NCBI GenBank assembly: GCA_016932895.1
Contig: JAFGCA010000830.1
Location: forward strand, 1 to 46,274
Length of the DNA: 46,274 nucleotides
Direction: 5' to 3'
Origin: Sedimentisphaerales bacterium
GTDB lineage: Bacteria; Planctomycetota; Phycisphaerae; Sedimentisphaerales; SG8-4
Both the position numbers and the translations under genes were made by a program. The number at the start of each line of letters is the position of its first letter. Position 1 is the stretch's first letter. Below the pieces are notes generated by a model. That model saw nothing but the letters and a program-made list of their open reading frames with translations, ran no database searches and was not told the DNA's origin. Positions 44,418-46,274 of this stretch are shown here, one piece after another.

Positions 44418-44712
44418 CCCGTCGCAGGCAACGGACGGCTCCAGCAGCGTCGACGGAGTGTGAGCAAGAAAAATGACAGGCGAGTCACGGGGCCGAACTC
44501 AACCGGAAGGGGATCAACCGATTGATGGGCGGTTCCGATTCCCATCCGGGATTACGCCTGGCATGTTCTTGCCACACGCAGTAGCTGCGGTCGAAGGAAG
44601 ACTCCCATTCGATACGCCTTTGGTTCCGGCCGAGCGCAGCGAGGCCGGGCTGTGCGGATTTCAGGGCATTGTAGCTCGCGTCTGCTACCTGCCTCAAATA
44701 GCAGCTTCCCTT

Positions 44713-44739
44713 GTCATTCCCGCGCAGGCGGGAATCCAG
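44713..44739. repeat. Short palindromic repeat (GTCATTCCCGC type)
   Basis: GTCATTCCCGCGCAGGCGGG followed by AATCCAG contains the palindrome ATTCCCGC-GCAG-GCGGGAAT. It is the familiar kind of dispersed repeat whose translation (VIPAQAGIQ) creates false ORFs, including one across this gap. Confidence 0.7.
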
Positions 44740-44837
44740 AATGCCTCGGCTGTTTCCTGGACCCCTGCCTTCGCAGTCCGGCCTTCGGCCGGAACCAAAT
44801 ATGTGGCTCATCCGGTTCTTGGGTACTTCGGTGTCTC

Positions 44838-44856
44838 TTGGGGGCTCTGCCCCCAA
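44838..44856. repeat. Perfect small hairpin in non-coding DNA
   Basis: TTGGGGGC-TCT-GCCCCCAA has an 8-bp stem and 3-nt loop. It lies among other low-complexity, repeat-like sequence between 44560 and 45061. Confidence 0.45.
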
Positions 44857-45061
44857 ACACCCGGCATTTGCCGCTTTGGACCAATGGCATGAAAAACACC
44901 CCGGGTCTGCCCCTTGGCGCGAGCGGTCCGGGGTTCGGGCGGTCCGGTTGGCTCGCCAGGGGCATGACACCAAGCGCAGCGACTGGCGTGACCCTGGTGA
45001 GCCTGGAGCCGGGGCGGTGGCACAAGAACCAACCTCACGACCACGCGGGGGCAGGCGCAGG

Positions 45062-45934
45062 TCAACGATCCGCGAAGTCCTCCGGAAAATTCAAGTAGGC
45101 ATATTCGCCGTGGAGTTCGAAGGCCTTGCGGTCGCGGGCCTTGGCCGCCTCGACGTCGGTGTCATAACTGCCGAGCTTGTATTTCTTTCCCCGCCACACG
45201 ATTTGCGCCCCCCGCTTGTCTCGCTGTCGATAGACGCCCACGAACTCCGAGGCGCCGCCGCGCGGCCCCATGTTGGCAGCATTTTGCCGGCGGGTGCAGA
45301 CGCGCAGGTTGCAGCGCCGGTTGTTCAGACCATTGCCGTCGATGTGGTCCACGACACAGCCCTTACGCGGGCGCATGATCAGGCGGTGCATAGTGACCAC
45401 CCGCCCGTTCTTCATGGCAAGGGCATAGACCTTCCGGCCGCGACGGTTCGCGTGCCACTTGTACTGGCTGAGCCATTCGTAGTCCTCGGCATCGACGACG
45501 GCAAACAGGCCGTGTCCTAACGGGATACGCCGGATGCTCGGGTCGGACTCATCGAACCTCGGCGCCGCCGGCTCTTTTCTCCGTCTGGCCGCCGGCGTCT
45601 GCCAGAACTTCATCTTGAAGTTGCGGCAGGTCTCGATCGGCAGGACCTCACGCAGCAGGCCGGGACTGTCGGGGTGGTTGGTACACAGCAGCTTCCGGCT
45701 GTTGCCCTGCCACTTGTCCAGCAACTGCCGCGACCCCGGCAGCGCGCTGGAATACGCGCACAACTGGCACTTTCCCGCGAACAGGACCCCATAAACCGAC
45801 TTCCAGCGCTTCCCGCGATACTGCTGGGGCCACACCTCACAGTCGCCCGGCGGAACCGTCGGGCCCCGCTTCTTCCGACGCCGCCCCTTGGCCTTGCGTA
45901 TCTTGCGTTTCGTCGGCTCTGACCGCTTGCCCAT
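45062..45934 (-). CDS. HNH endonuclease with C-terminal AP2 DNA-binding domain
   Basis: This 290-residue protein has GGAGGG 7 nt before the ATG. It has a very basic N-terminus (KRKIRKAKGRRRKKRG) and a Cys pair CQLC with later Cys residues (LLCTNHP), possibly a small zinc site. The HNH_3 nuclease core is MHRLIMRPRKGCVVDHIDGN and LNNRRCNLRVCTRRQNAANM. The C-terminal AP2 domain is FVGVYRQRDKRGAQIVWRGK and KYKLGSYDTDVEAAKARDRK. This HNH plus AP2 layout is that of phage-type free-standing homing endonucleases. It is probably a selfish mobile gene, which fits the repeat-rich surroundings. No adjacent phage genes are visible. Confidence 0.92.
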   Translation of the reverse strand: MGKRSEPTKRKIRKAKGRRRKKRGPTVPPGDCEVWPQQYRGKRWKSVYGVLFAGKCQLCAYSSALPGSRQLLDKWQGNSRKLLCTNHPDSPGLLREVLPIETCRNFKMKFWQTPAARRRKEPAAPRFDESDPSIRRIPLGHGLFAVVDAEDYEWLSQYKWHANRRGRKVYALAMKNGRVVTMHRLIMRPRKGCVVDHIDGNGLNNRRCNLRVCTRRQNAANMGPRGGASEFVGVYRQRDKRGAQIVWRGKKYKLGSYDTDVEAAKARDRKAFELHGEYAYLNFPEDFADR

Positions 45935-46050
45935 AACCGATCCCTCCGGATTACCGAATGACTATTGACGATTCCGCATTTTATTGTATTAATACAGAAC
46001 TTGAGCCATTCGTCAAGCATAAATACAAAAACATTCGACTTTTTGTACGG

Positions 46051-46070
46051 TGTGTTCTCAACCCACGCGT
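46051..46070. repeat. Short dispersed repeat, second copy
   Basis: TGTGTTCTCAACCCACGCGT is the inverted form of the unit at 3250-3275. Confidence 0.6.
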
Positions 46071-46078
46071 GAACTAAC

Positions 46079-46111
46079 GGGTGGCAGCGTCAAGCCCAGC
46101 TTGGCGATGGT
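46079..46111. repeat. Solo arm of the inverted-repeat element, copy G
   Basis: GGGTGGCAGCGTCAAGCCCAGCTTGGCGATGG is again a single arm without the core. It abuts the short repeat at 46051-46070, as copy C lies near the one at 3250, so the two repeat types occur close together twice. Confidence 0.75.
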
Positions 46112-46183
46112 TCAACGATCCTTGACCGCAGAGGACGCGAAGGACGCAGAGGCACGCAGAGAAGTGGCAAGGCTGGAGGGCAG

Positions 46184-46208
46184 GTAGGGTGGGTTCTCAA
46201 CCCACGCG
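46184..46208. repeat. Short dispersed repeat, third copy
   Basis: GTAGGGTGGGTTCTCAACCC followed by ACGCG is the inverted form of 3250-3275. The bases between 46112 and 46183 contain GCAGAGGACGCGAAGGACGC-like purine-rich repetition and no gene. Nothing is assigned in 46209-46274. Confidence 0.65.
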
Positions 46209-46274
46209 CCCCTCCACACCTGCCCCTCCCCCGTCAAGCCCCCCCAGATCCCGAGATACGAGATACGAGTTGTA

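Noticed and set aside
44473..44892. 139-codon plus-strand frame in the typA-HNH gap
   Set aside because: It runs through the GTCATTCCCGC palindromic repeat (giving the telltale VIPAQAGIQ translation) and has no ribosome binding site or conserved pattern.

Overview
The window looks like a chromosomal segment of a planctomycete, probably class Phycisphaerae (inference). The support is GC-rich coding sequence, many secreted or membrane-anchored proteins of planctomycete style (PQQ-type propellers, parallel beta-helix proteins, a dockerin-like tail, GH51 and GH15 enzymes, DUF5060 barrels), an ECF sigma factor with a coupled partner, and an AP2/HNH endonuclease. No tRNA, rRNA, CRISPR array or intact insertion sequence was recognised.

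The main result is selenocysteine. Four genes are each split by a single in-frame TGA, and in every case the TGA lies at the catalytic chalcogen position. Three (6672-7946 minus, 27403-28716 plus, 32053-33369 plus) encode exported DUF2092-like/TlpA-thioredoxin proteins in which the first Cys of CxxC is TGA (U-P-A-C or U-P-V-C). A fourth paralogue (8109-9407) has normal Cys (CPPC). All three TGA genes carry a 7-bp hairpin 21 nt after the TGA, which the Cys paralogue lacks. The fourth gene (13827-15539 minus) encodes an iodothyronine-deiodinase-like domain (T-U-P-P-F, then a Y-I-x-E-A-H motif) fused to a six-haem c-type cytochrome region, a combination I do not recognise as described.

Layout: 1-6.7 kb, minus strand: PQQ propeller, LemA with a membrane partner, an exported hypothetical and HtrA, separated by four near-identical 116-bp inverted-repeat elements. 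6.7-13.7 kb, minus strand: module 1, reading ECF sigma, sigma partner, exported hypothetical, ABC ATPase, ABC permease, Cys-TlpA, Sec-TlpA. 13.8-21.3 kb, minus strand: deiodinase-cytochrome, GH51 arabinofuranosidase, large membrane protein. 21.5-27.3 kb, plus strand: ferritin-like protein, a giant serine-hydrolase/glycosidase fusion, two gene remnants, a membrane protein. 27.4-34.1 kb, plus strand: module 2, reading Sec-TlpA, exported hypothetical, ABC ATPase, permease, Sec-TlpA, permease. 34.2-37.6 kb, minus strand: two overlapping exported proteins. 37.9-42 kb, plus strand: exported propeller-like protein, a collapsed beta-helix protein, GH15. 42-43.9 kb: TypA. 44-46.3 kb: repeat-rich non-coding DNA, a gene remnant and an HNH endonuclease.

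Modules 1 and 2 are paralogous gene by gene. I infer a duplicated, sigma-controlled membrane system that couples ABC export or resistance to extracytoplasmic thiol/selenol redox chemistry. Its substrate is unknown. No selA, selB, selC or selD is in the window, so Sec decoding must be checked in the rest of the genome.
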